Below, one piece after another: positions 1 through 8,295 of a stretch of DNA of 64,000 bases (position 1 is its first letter; each line of letters begins with the position of its first letter). This DNA comes from Microbacterium dauci (GTDB lineage Bacteria > Actinomycetota > Actinomycetes > Actinomycetales > Microbacteriaceae). Below the pieces are notes generated by a model that worked only from the letters and a program-made list of their open reading frames with translations, was not told where the DNA came from and did no database searches. The stretch is taken from positions 1 to 64,000 of the forward strand of contig NZ_JASJND010000005.1 of NCBI RefSeq assembly GCF_030065535.1. Direction: 5' to 3'. Made by a program: the position numbers and the translations under genes.

Positions 1-76
1 GCTGTACTTCCGTGGTGCTGCCATGACTCTCATCCTTCACTGGTTTGAGAGCCTCCATCAGACCCGGGGCGCTTCA
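1..76 (-). mobile_element. Right-hand end of a left IS3-family copy (partial)
   Basis: Bases 1-76 are identical to 7736-7811, the orfA-start end of the complete IS3 element further right, and lie in the same orientation. The piece includes the first few orfA codons on the minus strand and the 28-bp terminal inverted repeat, ending in GCGCTTCA at 76. The rest of this copy lies outside the window. With the copy at 6429-7811 it brackets the transporter and deaminase operon. Confidence 0.9.
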
Positions 77-233
77 CCTGAGGATCGCAGCGACCGCCTG
101 ACTTCGGGGTGCTCGCCGAACGCTTCAGTGCCGGGAACGGCGCCGGTGACCCGCCCCTGCGGGCGGCGCAGCATCTTTTACACGCTGGAAATGTTCAGGC
201 CATGCCCGCGCAACGACAGCCAGCGAGCATGGA

Positions 234-243
234 TCGTATACAA
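234..243 (+). promoter_or_regulatory. Candidate GntR (FCD-type) operator
   Basis: TCGTATACAA lies 46 bases before the first gene of the importer operon and contains the perfect palindrome GTATAC. FadR/FCD-type GntR regulators commonly recognise T.GT..AC.A-like palindromes, and a GntR gene closes this operon. The link is inference. The surrounding 77-288 holds no gene I can support. Confidence 0.35.
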
Positions 244-288
244 AACGCGAGAGATCGCGTCATGATTGCCGCGAGAATTGAGAGGCTT

Positions 289-1335
289 ATGAAGACTTCA
301 AGCCACCGCGATAGGCGTCTCGCCTGGGCGGGTGCGGCCATGGTGGGGATGCTGACGATCGCCGGTTGTGCGGCGGAGCCATCGACCGAGGAAGAGTCCC
401 TTCCGGTCGTGGCGACACAGCTGAACTGGGTCACCAACGTGGAGTTCGCCGGAATGTGGATCGCCGAGAGCGAGGGCTACTACGCGGAGGAGGGCATCGT
501 CGCCGAATGGCTGCCGGGCGGCCCCAACGTCTCCAACACCGTTCAGATCGTCGCATCCGGTGACGCACCGATCGGACTCGATACGAACTTCACCTCGTTC
601 ATCGACGCCGTGTCGGAGGGAGCCGACGTGGTGCTCGTCGGTGCTGTCTACCAGGAGAGCCCATTGGCAATCCTGTCGCTCTCCGAGAACCCGATCAACT
701 CGGTCGAGGACATGATCGGCAAGCGCATCGGAAGCCCCCAGGGGCAGCAGCGTGAACTGGATGCCATCTTCACCATCAACGGGCTAGAGCCGGATTACGA
801 GTTCGTGCCGATCGGCTACGACGTGCAAGCGCTCGTGAACGGAGACGTCGACGGGAGCGTCGCCTTCGCCACCAACCAGGGACTCATCCTCGAAGAGCAG
901 GGTGTGGACTACACCAGCGTGTCGTGGCAGGACCTGGGTCTGGATGTCTACTCCAACATGATCTTCGTCGACCGCACCTACCTGGAAGAGAACCGCGACC
1001 TGGTTGTCGCCTGGTTGCGGGCTACCGTGAAGGGCTGGGAGAAGAACGCCGACGACCCCGAAGTGGCCGCGCAGCTCGCGGTCGACGTGTGGGGAGCCGA
1101 CCTGGGACTCTCGCTGAGCCAGCAGATCAAGGAGAACATCAATCAGATCCCGATGACGACGAGCGATCTCACCGCGGAGTCGGGTCTGTTGCGGATCTCG
1201 GCGGAGGACATCGAGCAGAAGATGTACCCGATCCTGCGGGCTGCGGGCATGACCGATCTTCCTGATGTCGCGACTTACGTTGACGAATCGCTGCTCGACG
1301 AGGTCTTCGGCGGATCGGCAACCCTGCTCCGATGA
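289..1335 (+). CDS. NMT1/THI5-type ABC transporter substrate-binding lipoprotein
   Basis: A 348-residue extracytoplasmic binding protein for an ABC importer. The ATG at 289 follows GAGAGG and gives a lipoprotein signal: basic start, hydrophobic stretch and lipobox LTIAGC with the lipidated Cys27. Longer upstream starts would destroy this signal. The mature part begins with TQLNWVTNVEFAGMWIAES, the pattern of NMT1/THI5/SsuA proteins, which bind thiamine pyrimidines, nucleobase-like compounds or sulfonates. It overlaps the downstream permease by ATGA. The deaminase and amidohydrolase in the same operon point to a purine- or pyrimidine-like ligand, but the ligand cannot be read from the sequence. 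Confidence 0.88.
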   Translation: MKTSSHRDRRLAWAGAAMVGMLTIAGCAAEPSTEEESLPVVATQLNWVTNVEFAGMWIAESEGYYAEEGIVAEWLPGGPNVSNTVQIVASGDAPIGLDTNFTSFIDAVSEGADVVLVGAVYQESPLAILSLSENPINSVEDMIGKRIGSPQGQQRELDAIFTINGLEPDYEFVPIGYDVQALVNGDVDGSVAFATNQGLILEEQGVDYTSVSWQDLGLDVYSNMIFVDRTYLEENRDLVVAWLRATVKGWEKNADDPEVAAQLAVDVWGADLGLSLSQQIKENINQIPMTTSDLTAESGLLRISAEDIEQKMYPILRAAGMTDLPDVATYVDESLLDEVFGGSATLLR

Positions 1336-2114
1336 CTGTGCAGGACCTCGGTCCGGTCGGCACGGCGACGCGGTCCCGAAAGACCATCGAGATCGTGATC
1401 GGCGTGCTCCTCTTCGCCTCGGCGTGGGAGATCATCGGCCGGACCGGGGTCCTCTCCACCTCCTGGCCACCCCTCACCGACGTGTTGTGGGTGATCGTCG
1501 ATCCCGCGCGTGCGCCGAGGTTGTGGGGGGCGCTCGGGGTGACCGTCCAGGAGGGGCTTCTCGGCGGCGTGATCGGAATCAGCGCCGCGGTGGCGACCGC
1601 GGTGCTCTCCCGCCTGATGCCGGTCACGCGTCGCCCGGCGGAGCGCTTCGCGGTTCTCGTCGAGGCGGTTCCGGTCGTCGCCCTCGGCCCGCTGCTCATG
1701 GTCCTTCTGCCCCGCGCCGTCGTGCCCGCGGCGCTGGCGGCGACAGCGGCCTACTTCGCTGCCTTTGTCGTCATCTGCTCCGCGCTGTGGACCCGACGGG
1801 CGGCGCAGGAGGACCTGTTTGCCGTACTGGGTGCCCGGCGGATCGCGGTGCTCGCGCAGCTGGAAGCGCCCGCGGCGCTCCCAGCGGTGTTCGCGGCTCT
1901 TCAGCTGGCGATTCCCGCGGCCCTGTTGGGGGCGGTGATCGGCGAGTGGTTCGGCTCCGCCCGGGGCATCGGGCCCCTGCTGATCAACTCGATGCAGAAC
2001 TACGACATCCCGTTGCTGTGGGCGGCGGGGGTCCTGACCGCAGTGCCCGCCAGCATCGTCTACGGCGGCGCTGCGTCACTCGCCCGGCGGAGCGCGGCGA
2101 GGTTCGGGCTGTGA
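1332..2114 (+). CDS. ABC transporter permease, NitT/TauT (SsuC) type
   Basis: A 260-residue integral membrane subunit of the importer, with about six hydrophobic segments. A BPD_transp_1-type EAA loop is visible near residues 185-200 (LEAPAALPAVFAAL). The start codon overlaps the stop of the binding-protein gene (ATGA), so translation is coupled. The family normally works as a dimer with one ATPase. Here a second, different permease follows, so the pore is probably heterodimeric. Confidence 0.87.
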   Translation: MTVQDLGPVGTATRSRKTIEIVIGVLLFASAWEIIGRTGVLSTSWPPLTDVLWVIVDPARAPRLWGALGVTVQEGLLGGVIGISAAVATAVLSRLMPVTRRPAERFAVLVEAVPVVALGPLLMVLLPRAVVPAALAATAAYFAAFVVICSALWTRRAAQEDLFAVLGARRIAVLAQLEAPAALPAVFAALQLAIPAALLGAVIGEWFGSARGIGPLLINSMQNYDIPLLWAAGVLTAVPASIVYGGAASLARRSAARFGL

Positions 2115-2902
2115 ACGCGCGCGTGACGGCTATCGGGCGAGCGGTCGCCCGGTTCGCCTGGGACAACGTGGCGGTCGTGGCGATCGTCGCCGCGTGGGCG
2201 CTGTGGGTCGTGATCGGGCAGGTCAACCGGGTCGTCATGCCCTCCCCGGCGAGTGTTCTCGCCGACCTGGTCGGACATCCGGATGCGTATCTTCCCGACC
2301 TCACGGTGAGCGCCGGGCTGGCCGCGACGGGTCTCGTCCTGGGACAACTGCTTGGCATCGGACTCGCCATCGCGGCCCATCTCTCAGGAGTCGTGCGTGC
2401 GGCGGTGCGGCCCGCGGTGCTGATCGTCCGCGCTGTTCCCATGGTGGCGATGGTTCCGATCTTCGCGCGGATTGTCGGTTACGGAACGCCGACCGTGCTG
2501 GTCGTCGCCACACTGGTCGCGTATTTTCCAGCGTTCGTCCTGGTGTCGCGCGGTCTGGCCTCCGCCTCGCGCAGCAAGCAGGACCTGCTGACGGTGCTGG
2601 GAGCCTCGAGATGGACGAGGTTCCGGCGGCTCGATCTCCCGGCCGCGGTCCCTTCGCTCTTGGAGGCGTTCCGGCTCTCTGCGGTCGGGTCGGTGGTCGG
2701 GGTGCTGCTCGCCGAGTTCGTCGTCGGGTCGTCGGGTCTCGGGCAGCTCTTCGTGGTGTCGCGGGTCTCCTACGACATGTCGCGATCCTGGGGTGCCGCC
2801 ATCGTCGCCACAGTGCTCTCTCTCGCATTCTTCGGGCTGGCTTCGGCCGTGACGCGGTGGCTCGAAGCGGCTTATCACGACAGCAGTAATGGGAAGGGAT
2901 GA
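2111..2902 (+). CDS. ABC transporter permease, second subunit
   Basis: A 263-residue membrane protein of the same SsuC/TauC family as its upstream neighbour. It begins at a GTG that overlaps the preceding stop (GTGA). Hydrophobic helices and an EAA-type loop (DLPAAVPSLLEAFRLS) are visible. Two tandem permeases with one ATPase gene (5339-6154) and one binding-protein gene (289-1335) make a complete importer, interrupted by two enzyme genes. The next gene again overlaps, at ATGA. Confidence 0.87.
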   Translation: MNARVTAIGRAVARFAWDNVAVVAIVAAWALWVVIGQVNRVVMPSPASVLADLVGHPDAYLPDLTVSAGLAATGLVLGQLLGIGLAIAAHLSGVVRAAVRPAVLIVRAVPMVAMVPIFARIVGYGTPTVLVVATLVAYFPAFVLVSRGLASASRSKQDLLTVLGASRWTRFRRLDLPAAVPSLLEAFRLSAVGSVVGVLLAEFVVGSSGLGQLFVVSRVSYDMSRSWGAAIVATVLSLAFFGLASAVTRWLEAAYHDSSNGKG

Positions 2903-3933
2903 TCGTGAACGACAACATCGACGAGGCTTGGGTACGGACGGTACCCAAAGCCGAGGTCCACGTGCACCTGGACGGATGCATCGACCGGGAGGAGCTGATG
3001 CGACTGGCCGGCAAGTACGGGGTGCCCCTTCGCCGACCGGCCGAGCAGCTCTTCGATTTCGACGGACTCACCGAATTTCTCCAGTTCCTCGACTGGGGTG
3101 CGTCGCTGGTCAGGACCGCCGACGACGCGGCATCCGTCGCCTATCGGTTCGCCCAGAGGCAGGCGGCCAGCGGCATCCGCTACACCGACGTGATCATCAA
3201 CCCGACCCACTGGGAGGCCTGGCGCGGAAATATCGCGGGACTCGTCGACGCCCTCGACGCCGGATGGCGAGAGGCGGAACAGGACGGACTCCCGTCGACT
3301 GGCCTGTGCCTGAGCTTGTTGCGCCAGCAATCCGCCGCTGAGGCCGATGAACTGCTGGATTGGATGCTGGAGCGGGACCATCCGCGGGTGGTCGCCCTGT
3401 CGATCGACGGCGACGAAGCGGTTGCCGGGCGTGTGTCCGCAAGGTTCGCCGACACTTTCCGCCGCGCGGCATCCCGTGGCATTTACCGGACCGTTCACGC
3501 AGGGGAGTCCAGTGGTCCCGAGGGTGTCCGCGATGCGATCGACCTCCTGATGGCCGATCGTATCGATCACGGCTTCCGCGCGATCGAGGAACCGGCGCTG
3601 GTCGCCGAGATCGCCGACCGAGGCATCCCGCTCGGCATCTGCCCGGGGTCGAACGTCGCTCTTGGATTTACCGAGAGCCGGGCCGCGCATCCAGTCGAGG
3701 AGTTGCGGCAAGCCGGGGTGCGGATCAGCCTCAACACCGACGACGGCACTGCCCTGGGATCGATTCTCGACCAGGAGTACGCCGCGACCGCGCGGGCGTT
3801 CGGCTGGCAGCGCGATGACCTTCTCGCCATCGCGCGAACATCGATCGAGTCGGCCTTCTGCGACGATGACCGTCGTAGCGCGCTGCTCGCGGAGCTCGAT
3901 GCGGTGGCAGCCGGCGAGGAGGCGCGGGCATGA
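2899..3933 (+). CDS. Adenosine deaminase family protein
   Basis: A 344-residue cytoplasmic metal-dependent hydrolase of the adenosine/adenine deaminase family, which removes the 6-amino group of purines. It shows HVHLDG with metal ligands His21 and His23, HAGE at residues 200-203 with the catalytic glutamate, RIDHG, and SLNTDDG at 277-283 with the metal aspartate. Most family members have Pro where this one has Gly283. Its place between the permeases and an amidohydrolase suggests it acts on the imported compound. Whether the substrate is adenosine, adenine or another aminopurine cannot be decided. Confidence 0.85.
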   Translation: MIVNDNIDEAWVRTVPKAEVHVHLDGCIDREELMRLAGKYGVPLRRPAEQLFDFDGLTEFLQFLDWGASLVRTADDAASVAYRFAQRQAASGIRYTDVIINPTHWEAWRGNIAGLVDALDAGWREAEQDGLPSTGLCLSLLRQQSAAEADELLDWMLERDHPRVVALSIDGDEAVAGRVSARFADTFRRAASRGIYRTVHAGESSGPEGVRDAIDLLMADRIDHGFRAIEEPALVAEIADRGIPLGICPGSNVALGFTESRAAHPVEELRQAGVRISLNTDDGTALGSILDQEYAATARAFGWQRDDLLAIARTSIESAFCDDDRRSALLAELDAVAAGEEARA

Positions 3934-5342
3934 GCGCGGTGGCGATCGTTGACGCGCGAGTGCTGACGATGGACGATGAGCGCCGCGACCTCGAGCGGGC
4001 GACCGTGTTGGTCGAGGACGGCGAGATCGTCGCAGTGGGATCGAACGTCGAGATTCCCGTCGGCTCGCGGGTGATCGAGGCGGCGGGGCGCGCGGTGATC
4101 CCGGGACTCGTGAACGCGCACACCCATGTGCCGCAGATCCTGCTTCGCGGCGGCTACTCCCACGATCGGCCACTCTACGAGTGGCTCTACAACGTGCTGT
4201 ACCCGGGCCTGAGCGTGTACGAGAACGACGACATCCGGTGCGCGACCTTGCTGTTCGCGACGGAGGCGTTGATGAACGGTGTGACGACGATCGTTGACAA
4301 CGAGGATGCTGGAACGCGTTCCATGGTCTCCACCGCGGCGAGCACTGTCGAGGCCCTCGTCGAGAGCGGCATCCGCGCTGTATACGCTCGCATGTTCGCC
4401 GACCAGCCTGCGCCGGGTTTCGAGGATTATCTCGGCGCGGTCCGTGCGAAGGCCCCGGACGTTCCGGACAGCGACATCTTCGTCGACACCGATCGCGTCT
4501 TGGCCGACCTCGATGAGATCGTGCGGAGGTACGACAGGGCCGGTGAGGGTCGGATCCGAGTGTGGCCGTCGCCGGCGATCCCCGGAATCGTCTCCCGACG
4601 CGCCCTGCAGCGGAGCCGACAGATCGCGCGCGAGCGCGGAACCATGTGGACGATGCACGTCGCCGAGGACGAGCGGGAGCGCGTGCAGCACATGATGGGC
4701 GCGGTCGAGTATCTCGACAGCGTCGGTGCGCTCGATGAGAGGTTGCTCGCGGCGCACTGCATCGACGTCTCCGATCGTGAGATCCGGTTGCTCGCAGAAT
4801 CGGGCACCCGGGTATCGACGCAGCCGGCGAGCAACGCCTTTCTAGGCGCCGGGGTCGCGCCGGTTCCGCGAATGCTCCGGGCGGGCATCCCGATGGGGAT
4901 CGGCACGGACGATGCGAACTGCTCGGATGCGGTCGATCTCTTCGGTTCGATGAAGCTCCTGGCGCTCCTGCACCGCGCGGTGAGTCGTGACCCGGGGGCG
5001 ATCAGTCCGCAGCGGGTCGTGGAAATGGCAACGATCGAGGGAGCGCGGGTTCTGGGTATGGATGACCTGATCGGATCGATCGAGGTCGGCAAGCGCGCCG
5101 ACCTCGTCATCCTTGATCTGGAGGAGCCGCGGATGACGCCCGCGGCCGACTTGTACGCGGCGCTCGTATTCTTGCAACCCACGGTCGCGGTACGTACCGT
5201 GATAGTCGACGGTCGGGTCGTCGTCGAACGCGGCGTTCCTACCTTCCTTGGCGCTGACGGCGACCTCGCGGCCCTGGTGCGGGAGGCCTCGGAGCGTTCC
5301 CGCGGCATCGCGGACCGCGCACGACTCCAGGTGGGCCGATGA
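3930..5342 (+). CDS. Amidohydrolase (MtaD/SsnA/TrzA-like aminohydrolase)
   Basis: A 470-residue amidohydrolase that removes amino or chloro groups from N-heterocycles. Relatives include methylthioadenosine/S-adenosylhomocysteine deaminase, 8-oxoguanine deaminase and atrazine-type hydrolases. The metal-binding NAHTH lies at residues 62-66, followed by MHVAEDE, AAHCID and GTDDANCSD, in the usual order. A C-terminal composite domain (KRADLVILDL) is present. The start overlaps the upstream deaminase stop by ATGA and the end overlaps the ATPase gene. Two successive deaminases in one importer operon suggest stepwise deamination of a nitrogen-rich heterocycle. Confidence 0.85.
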   Translation: MSAVAIVDARVLTMDDERRDLERATVLVEDGEIVAVGSNVEIPVGSRVIEAAGRAVIPGLVNAHTHVPQILLRGGYSHDRPLYEWLYNVLYPGLSVYENDDIRCATLLFATEALMNGVTTIVDNEDAGTRSMVSTAASTVEALVESGIRAVYARMFADQPAPGFEDYLGAVRAKAPDVPDSDIFVDTDRVLADLDEIVRRYDRAGEGRIRVWPSPAIPGIVSRRALQRSRQIARERGTMWTMHVAEDERERVQHMMGAVEYLDSVGALDERLLAAHCIDVSDREIRLLAESGTRVSTQPASNAFLGAGVAPVPRMLRAGIPMGIGTDDANCSDAVDLFGSMKLLALLHRAVSRDPGAISPQRVVEMATIEGARVLGMDDLIGSIEVGKRADLVILDLEEPRMTPAADLYAALVFLQPTVAVRTVIVDGRVVVERGVPTFLGADGDLAALVREASERSRGIADRARLQVGR

Positions 5343-6154
5343 ACGCCGGCGCGCCTCTCGGGCGCAGCGTGCGGGTCGAGGCGGTCTCGAAGTCGTTCCG
5401 GCTGAAGCGCGGAGCGTCGGTCCAGGCGATCAAGCGGGTAGACCTGGAGATCGCCGAGGGGGAGTTCGTCGCGCTCATCGGCCCGTCGGGCTCGGGGAAG
5501 TCGACGATCTTGCGGATGATTGCCGGACTTGACGAGCCGACTTCGGGGTCCGTGACGATCGCCGGTGAGCATCCGCGAGTCCTCGCGCGCGATCATCGCC
5601 TGGGTGTCGCGTTCCAGGACCACGCACTGCTGCCGTGGTTGACGGTGCGCAAGAACATTGAGCTCCCTTTCCGAGTCGCGGGCCGTGACGTCGATCGGCA
5701 CCAGGTAGATGATCTGATCGACTTGGTCGGACTCCGGGGCTTCGCCGATGCGCGCCCGTCCCAGCTTTCCGGCGGGATGCGTCAACGAGTCTCGATCGCG
5801 CGGGCTCTGGCTCTGGATCCCTCCGTTCTGCTTCTGGACGAGCCGTTCGGAGCGCTCGACGCGGTGACGCGACGACGACTCAATGTGGAGCTGCAGGCGG
5901 TGTGGACGCGGTTGCGCATCACGACGCTCCTCGTCACGCACAGCGTCGAGGAGGCGGTGTTCCTCGCCGACCGAGTCGTCGTGCTGAGCGCCAGACCGGC
6001 GCAGGTCGCCGATGTCGTCGAAGTGGGGTTCGAGCGACCCCGTGAGCCGGATCTGCTGCGGGATGATCGCTTGCATCGCATCGTCGACGGGCTGAACGCG
6101 CGACTGGACGCGACGGAGGCGGAATCGTCCGCAAGCGGGGGAGCATCCAGCTGA
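5339..6154 (+). CDS. ABC transporter ATP-binding protein (SsuB/TauB type)
   Basis: The 271-residue ATPase that powers the importer. Walker A GPSGSGKST is at residues 48-56, a Q-loop FQDHALLPW near 92-100, the signature LSGGMRQR at 143-150, Walker B VLLLDEP at 163-169, and the switch region VTHSVEEA follows. FQDHALLPW with a Trp is typical of the nitrate/taurine/sulfonate group, matching the two permeases. It overlaps the amidohydrolase gene by ATGA and is the last complete gene of the operon. Confidence 0.92.
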   Translation: MNAGAPLGRSVRVEAVSKSFRLKRGASVQAIKRVDLEIAEGEFVALIGPSGSGKSTILRMIAGLDEPTSGSVTIAGEHPRVLARDHRLGVAFQDHALLPWLTVRKNIELPFRVAGRDVDRHQVDDLIDLVGLRGFADARPSQLSGGMRQRVSIARALALDPSVLLLDEPFGALDAVTRRRLNVELQAVWTRLRITTLLVTHSVEEAVFLADRVVVLSARPAQVADVVEVGFERPREPDLLRDDRLHRIVDGLNARLDATEAESSASGGASS

Positions 6155-6203
6155 GGCGACCGGAACTCGGCATCTGGCGGGGTTGGTCCCTAGAGTGAGG
6201 AGC

Positions 6204-6431
6204 ATGGCTTCTCGTGCTGGGCTTCCCCTGCGCGACGTGATTGCCGCCGCGATCCGGGGACGGATCATCGATGGCTCGTACGTTCCCGGCAGCCGGCTTC
6301 GCGAGGAGGAGATTGCTTCCGATTTCGACGTCTCCCGAGTACCCGTGCGCGAGGCCTTTCAGGTGCTGGAGCAGCAGCGCTTTCTCGAGTTGCGCAAATA
6401 CAAGGGTGCAATAGTCGCCCAGCCCGAGTGA
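6204..6431 (+). pseudogene. GntR-family regulator, truncated by IS insertion
   Basis: Only the N-terminal winged helix-turn-helix of a GntR/FCD regulator remains (75 residues). The ATG at 6204 has a GAGG-type ribosome site just upstream. LPLRDVIAAAIRGRIIDGSY and the VSRVPVREAFQVLEQ recognition helix are diagnostic. Full-length members have about 210-240 residues with a C-terminal ligand and dimer domain. Here the reading frame runs straight into the IS3 end at 6429 and the terminal TGA of the IS supplies the stop codon. A monomeric DNA-binding remnant is unlikely to regulate normally, so the operon may be deregulated. Confidence 0.85.
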
Positions 6432-6458
6432 AGCGCCCCGGGTTTCGTGGAGGCTCGG

Positions 6459-7433
6459 TTATCTGGAACCGGCTCCGATCGGAACCTGCTCGTGAGCGTA
6501 TCGGGTCGCGTCGAGCGATGCCCAATGCGACCGCTCGAACTCGGCCGGCGGGACGTGCCCGATCTCGCCGTGCAGTCGCCGCTGGTTGAACCAGTCGACA
6601 TATTCGGCGACGGCGATCTCGACATCGCGGATCGACGCCCAGCCGCCCTTCGGCCGCATCGCTGGGTTCCGGATGCACTCGCCCTTGAACAGCGAGTTGA
6701 ACGCTTCGGCCATCGCGTTGTCATACGAATCGCCTTTGCTTCCAACGGAAGCGACGGCATCGGCTTCGGCGAGGCGCTCGGTGTAGCGGATGGCGCGATA
6801 CTGGACTCCTCGGTCGCTGTGGTGGACGAGCCCGGTCGTGTCCTGCCCGTTCCGGCGGCGCTGCCAGAGCCCCATATCGAGCGCGTCGAGCGCGAGGTCC
6901 GTACGCAGGCTCGTGGACACCTGCCAGCCGACGACGAGCCTGCTGAACACGTCGATCACGAACGCCGCGTAGACCCATCCGGCATGGGTGCGGATATAGG
7001 TCAGATCCGCGACCCAGAGCTGGTTCGGTGCCGTCGCGGTGAACGCTCGTCCGACGAGATCCGCTGGCCGCTCCGTCTCCGCGCCATCACCCGAGGTGGT
7101 CTTGACCTGCTTATCGCGCCGAAGCCCTCGCAAGCCGAGCTCGCGCATCAGTCGCTCGACGGTGCAACGGGCAACCGAGACGCCTTCCCGGTTCAGCTCG
7201 GCGTGGATCTTCCGCGCCCCGTAGACGCCGAGATTGTCGGCATGGACAGCCGCGATGTCGGCTTTCAGTTGCTCGTCTCTGACCGCTCTGGCAGACGGCG
7301 GGCGCGTCTTGGCGGCGTAGTAGGTGCTCGGGGCGATCTTCAGGCCCGCGTCACGCAGGACGTGGCAGATCGGCTCGACCCCGAACCGGTCGCGGTGCTC
7401 ATCGATGTAGTCGACGAGCACCGCGGTGGGCAC
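6459..7433 (-). CDS. IS3 transposase OrfB (rve integrase domain)
   Basis: A 324-residue catalytic part of the transposase. The DDE triad is intact: Asp143 (WVADLTYI), Asp207 (HHSDRG) and Glu243 (MAEAFNS), with DD35E spacing. An HTH_21-like region precedes it (GARKIHAELNREGVSVARC). It starts at GTG 7433 but is probably made mainly as an OrfAB fusion. A run of six T on the minus strand (7478-7473) near the end of orfA allows a -1 shift into this frame, which stays open up to that point. All residues needed for activity are present. Confidence 0.9.
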   Translation of the reverse strand: MPTAVLVDYIDEHRDRFGVEPICHVLRDAGLKIAPSTYYAAKTRPPSARAVRDEQLKADIAAVHADNLGVYGARKIHAELNREGVSVARCTVERLMRELGLRGLRRDKQVKTTSGDGAETERPADLVGRAFTATAPNQLWVADLTYIRTHAGWVYAAFVIDVFSRLVVGWQVSTSLRTDLALDALDMGLWQRRRNGQDTTGLVHHSDRGVQYRAIRYTERLAEADAVASVGSKGDSYDNAMAEAFNSLFKGECIRNPAMRPKGGWASIRDVEIAVAEYVDWFNQRRLHGEIGHVPPAEFERSHWASLDATRYAHEQVPIGAGSR

Positions 7434-7438
7434 CTCGG

Positions 7439-7759
7439 TTACTTCAGCTTGCGGTCGAGCTCCGCGGCCGCGAAAAAAGCCGACGCGGTCTTCAGGATCT
7501 CGTTCGCCCGCCGCAGCTCGCGGACCTCCCGCTCGAGGTCGGCGATCTTCTGCGTGTCCGCGGTCGTCGTGCCGGGCGCTTCACCGGCGTCGATCTCGGC
7601 CTGCCTGACCCAAGTGCGCAGGGCCTCGGGATGGATATCGAGCTGGTCGGCGATCCGCTTGATCGCTCCGGTCTTCGTCGCGGGATCTCGTCGCGCGTCG
7701 AGCGCCATCCGCGTCGCGCGCTCCTTGAGCTCCTCGCTGTACTTCCGTGGTGCTGCCAT
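7439..7759 (-). CDS. IS3 transposase OrfA
   Basis: A 106-residue helix-turn-helix protein of the IS3 OrfA (HTH_Tnp_1) type that binds the IS ends. AAPRKYSEELKERATRMA starts the HTH. A leucine-zipper-like segment (DLEREVRELRRANEIL) follows, as in IS3, IS407 and IS51-type OrfA. The ATG at 7759 has AAGG at a good distance; the in-frame ATG at 7768 is also possible. The frame is one base away from orfB, fitting programmed -1 frameshifting. Confidence 0.88.
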   Translation of the reverse strand: MAAPRKYSEELKERATRMALDARRDPATKTGAIKRIADQLDIHPEALRTWVRQAEIDAGEAPGTTTADTQKIADLEREVRELRRANEILKTASAFFAAAELDRKLK

Positions 7760-7971
7760 GACTCTCATCCTTCACTGGTTTGAGAGCCTCCATCAGACCC
7801 GGGGCGCTTCACTTTCGCCGACGAACCTGGTCACTTCACGGCGGTCCTCACGCGTGCTCAGTCCGTCGCGGTCGAGGATGGTGCTTTGTAGCCAAGGTGG
7901 AGAATCGCGCGTTGAACTCCGCGTTGTCTCTCGACATGTGCAATGCGTATGCCGGCCAATCCGAGGCGTAG

Positions 7972-8148
7972 CTGGCGTTCGAGGGCATCAGTGCCGCGCA
8001 GATCGCCAAGCGCACCGGCACCAAGACCGACGCGGTGAAGAAGGGCCTCGCCGTCGCGGAGTCCGCGACCGTCACGTCCGCGCTGCACGAGCACTCGCTG
8101 ACGCTCGATCAGGCGGCGGTGCTGTTGGAGTTCGAGGACGCCGCCGAC
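7972..8148 (+). pseudogene. ParB-like partition protein, 5' fragment (left of IS21 insertion)
   Basis: The frame reads LAFEGISAAQIAKRTGTK and then SLTLDQAAVLLEFEDAAD, the helix-turn-helix region of ParB/RepB/Spo0J-type proteins found on actinobacterial plasmids. It stops being parB at 8148, where the IS21-like element begins, and continues in the same frame at 12179. An in-frame TAG at 7969-7971 cuts it off from upstream sequence. Nothing resembling the N-terminal ParB nuclease-like domain lies between 7812 and 7971, so the gene was already broken, probably by the IS3 side. The 7812-7971 stretch holds no gene I can support. Confidence 0.7.
8143..8148 (+). repeat. Left target-site duplication of the IS21-like element
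   Basis: GCCGAC directly abuts the left terminal TGA and is repeated at 12173-12178 after the right terminal CA. Six bases lies within the 4-8 bp duplication usual for IS21 elements. Confidence 0.8.
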
Positions 8149-8179
8149 TGACTGTGACAGGTTTGGATGGCCCCGGTAG

Positions 8180-8245
8180 GACGGCTATTTCTGGCCCCAC
8201 TTTGTGACTCGCCGGGCACCTTGTGACGGTTATTTGTGGCCCCAC
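8180..8245 (+). repeat. Repeated transposase-binding-type motifs at the IS21 left end
   Basis: Two 21-bp direct repeats, 8180-8200 and 8225-8245, read GACGG(C/T)TATTT(C/G)TGGCCCCAC and differ at two positions. The inner core is shared with the inverted right end of the element. IS21 ends usually carry several such copies for transposase binding. Confidence 0.7.
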
Positions 8246-8295
8246 CTTCAACGTTGGATTCATCAGTGGATGGATGCGGCGGAAGGCTGGTCTGG

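Larger units (their letters stand above)
6429..7811 (-). mobile_element. Complete IS3-family insertion sequence (1,383 bp)
   Basis: The ends are 28-bp inverted repeats, 6429-6456 and 7784-7811, both starting TGAAGCGCCCCGGGT, with three mismatches. Inside are overlapping-type orfA and orfB on the minus strand. The flanking triplets differ (GAG before 6429, CTT after 7811), so there is no 3-4 bp target duplication as expected for a simple IS3 insertion. This suggests recombination or deletion next to the IS, or transposition as part of the larger structure that starts with the copy at 1-76. Confidence 0.93.

Noticed and set aside
6376..6392. AGCGCTTTCTCGAG in the gntR remnant as a further LacI-type operator
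   Set aside because: Only half of the palindrome matches and it lies in coding sequence of an unrelated mobile segment.
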